This document shows, piece after piece, positions 63,188 through 64,000 of a stretch of DNA of 64,000 nucleotides. Source of the DNA: Pseudomonas congelans (lineage in GTDB: Bacteria > Pseudomonadota > Gammaproteobacteria > Pseudomonadales > Pseudomonadaceae); NCBI RefSeq assembly GCF_900103225.1, contig NZ_FNJH01000004.1, forward strand, positions 186,001 to 250,000, in the 5' to 3' direction. The position numbers and the translations under genes are program-made. Below the pieces are notes generated by a model. It made no database searches. It saw only the letters and a program-made list of their open reading frames with translations, and was not told where the DNA came from. Position 1 is the stretch's first letter. Each line of letters starts with the position of its first letter.

Positions 63188-63874
63188 ATGTCCACGATAG
63201 CAGCGAACATTTCAACGCTCGAACAGCGAATTCGCGACGCAGCGCTTGCCGCTGAACGCGATCCGGCGTCCGTCGGCCTGCTGGCGGTGAGCAAAACCAA
63301 GCCCGCCAGTGACCTGCGTGAAGCTTACACCGCAGGTTTGCGCGATTTTGGCGAAAATTATCTACAGGAAGCACTGGGCAAACAGCTCGAACTGAGCGAC
63401 CTGCCCTTGTGCTGGCACTTTATAGGCCCCATTCAATCGAACAAGACGCGAGCTATCGCCGAGAACTTCGACTGGGTACATTCCGTGGACCGCCTGAAAA
63501 TCGCTCAACGCCTGTCCGAGCAACGCCCCGAAGCGCTTGAACCGCTGAACATCTGCATTCAGGTGAACGTCAGTGGCGAAGCCAGCAAGTCGGGCTGTAC
63601 GCCTCAGGACCTGCCTGCGCTGGCCGCGGCCATCATGGCGCTGCCGCGACTCAGGTTGCGCGGCCTGATGGCCATCCCCGAGCCCACAGACGATCCTGCG
63701 GCGCAGAAAGCATCCTTCGCCGCAGTGCGCACACTGCAGGAGCAGTTGAACCTGCCGCTCGACACACTTTCCATGGGCATGAGCCACGACCTGGAAGCCG
63801 CCATTGCACAAGGCGCGACCTGGGTGCGTATCGGCACCGCTCTTTTTGGCGCCCGCGACTATGGCCAGCCATAA
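63188..63874 (+). CDS. YggS/PROSC family pyridoxal-phosphate homeostasis protein
   Basis: The 228-residue PLP-binding barrel protein shows LLAVSKTKPASDLREAY with the PLP-binding Lys near residue 36, FGENYLQEA, WHFIGPIQSNKTR, and LSMGMSHDLEAAIAQGATWVRIGTALFG. The family maintains PLP and amino-acid balance and has no known catalytic activity. It precedes proC with a 21-base gap, the common arrangement yggS-proC, and is divergent from pilT. Confidence 0.95.
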   Translation: MSTIAANISTLEQRIRDAALAAERDPASVGLLAVSKTKPASDLREAYTAGLRDFGENYLQEALGKQLELSDLPLCWHFIGPIQSNKTRAIAENFDWVHSVDRLKIAQRLSEQRPEALEPLNICIQVNVSGEASKSGCTPQDLPALAAAIMALPRLRLRGLMAIPEPTDDPAAQKASFAAVRTLQEQLNLPLDTLSMGMSHDLEAAIAQGATWVRIGTALFGARDYGQP

Positions 63875-63895
63875 CCTCTTCATAAGGACCCCTTC

Positions 63896-64000
63896 ATGAG
63901 CAAGACCCGAATTGCCTTCGTCGGAGCCGGAAACATGGCCGCCAGCCTGATCGGCGGCCTGCGCGCACAGGGCGTGGAGGCGGCACTGATCAGTGCCAGT
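63896..64000 (+). CDS. proC: Pyrroline-5-carboxylate reductase, N-terminal part (cut by window edge)
   Basis: ATG at 63896 follows ATAAGGACC and gives MSKTRIAFVGAGNMAASLIGGLRAQG, the Rossmann NADPH-binding motif (GAGNMA) of ProC. The enzyme makes proline from pyrroline-5-carboxylate. Thirty-five residues are visible before the right edge. Confidence 0.93.
   Translation, partial: MSKTRIAFVGAGNMAASLIGGLRAQGVEAALISAS

Overview
The window is a high-GC, gene-dense chromosomal segment of a fluorescent pseudomonad, most likely the Pseudomonas syringae group. The evidence is gene order (glnE-aceE-aceF; pilGHIJ-chpA-chpC, gshB, tonB3, yqgE, ruvX, pyrR, pyrB, pyrC', then pilT, yggS, proC, matching the P. 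aeruginosa PA0393-PA0415 neighbourhood), Pseudomonas REP elements of the GTGGGAGCGA...TTCGCGAA type, and a second family of short intergenic repeats. No rRNA, tRNA, CRISPR array, transposase or prophage gene was seen. The identification rests on remembered families, not on a database search.

Layout. 1-8163: start of glnE (minus), pyruvate dehydrogenase E1 and E2 (aceE, aceF), the RNA helicase dbpA and an HI0933-type flavoprotein. 8300-15918: the FUSC membrane protein YccS, a periplasmic solute-binding protein, an ElaA-type acetyltransferase, a small winged-helix protein, a YgjP-type metallopeptidase, a REC-PAS-GGDEF-EAL protein and a PL7 alginate lyase. 16002-21891: the divergent proline pair putP/putA, with GTTGCA motifs expected for PutA self-regulation. 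22149-23951: an acyl-CoA dehydrogenase.

23984-29891 is the accessory highlight: two large adjacent toxin-like genes on the minus strand. They share an N-terminal dermonecrotic-toxin-like chassis, a hydrophobic segment with a common AVNG motif and a common linker domain, but end in different effector domains. One end looks like an R-S-E mono-ADP-ribosyltransferase and the other like a clostridial-type (TcdA/TcdB, GT44) glycosyltransferase. No immunity gene or Hrp box was seen beside them.

30142-35312: a NhaP2-type antiporter and an MscK-type mechanosensitive channel. 35373-41527: a minus-strand operon of an Nramp-family transporter, PxpA, a DUF1445 protein, a fused PxpB-PxpC and a biotin carboxylase-BCCP protein, divergent from a GntR/FCD regulator. 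Together these parts resemble a split urea-carboxylase-like enzyme placed in a 5-oxoproline setting. 42584-44047: selO. 44159-54120: the Pil-Chp chemosensory system for twitching motility, without pilK or chpB. 54372-60385: gshB, tonB3 and the yqgE-ruvX-pyrR-pyrB-pyrC' run. 60669-64000: a TM2-domain protein, an NlpC/P60 peptidase, pilT without an adjacent pilU, yggS and the start of proC.

The genes serve central carbon flow, proline catabolism, surface motility and second-messenger signalling, pyrimidine synthesis, ion and osmotic stress, and probably host interaction through the toxin pair.
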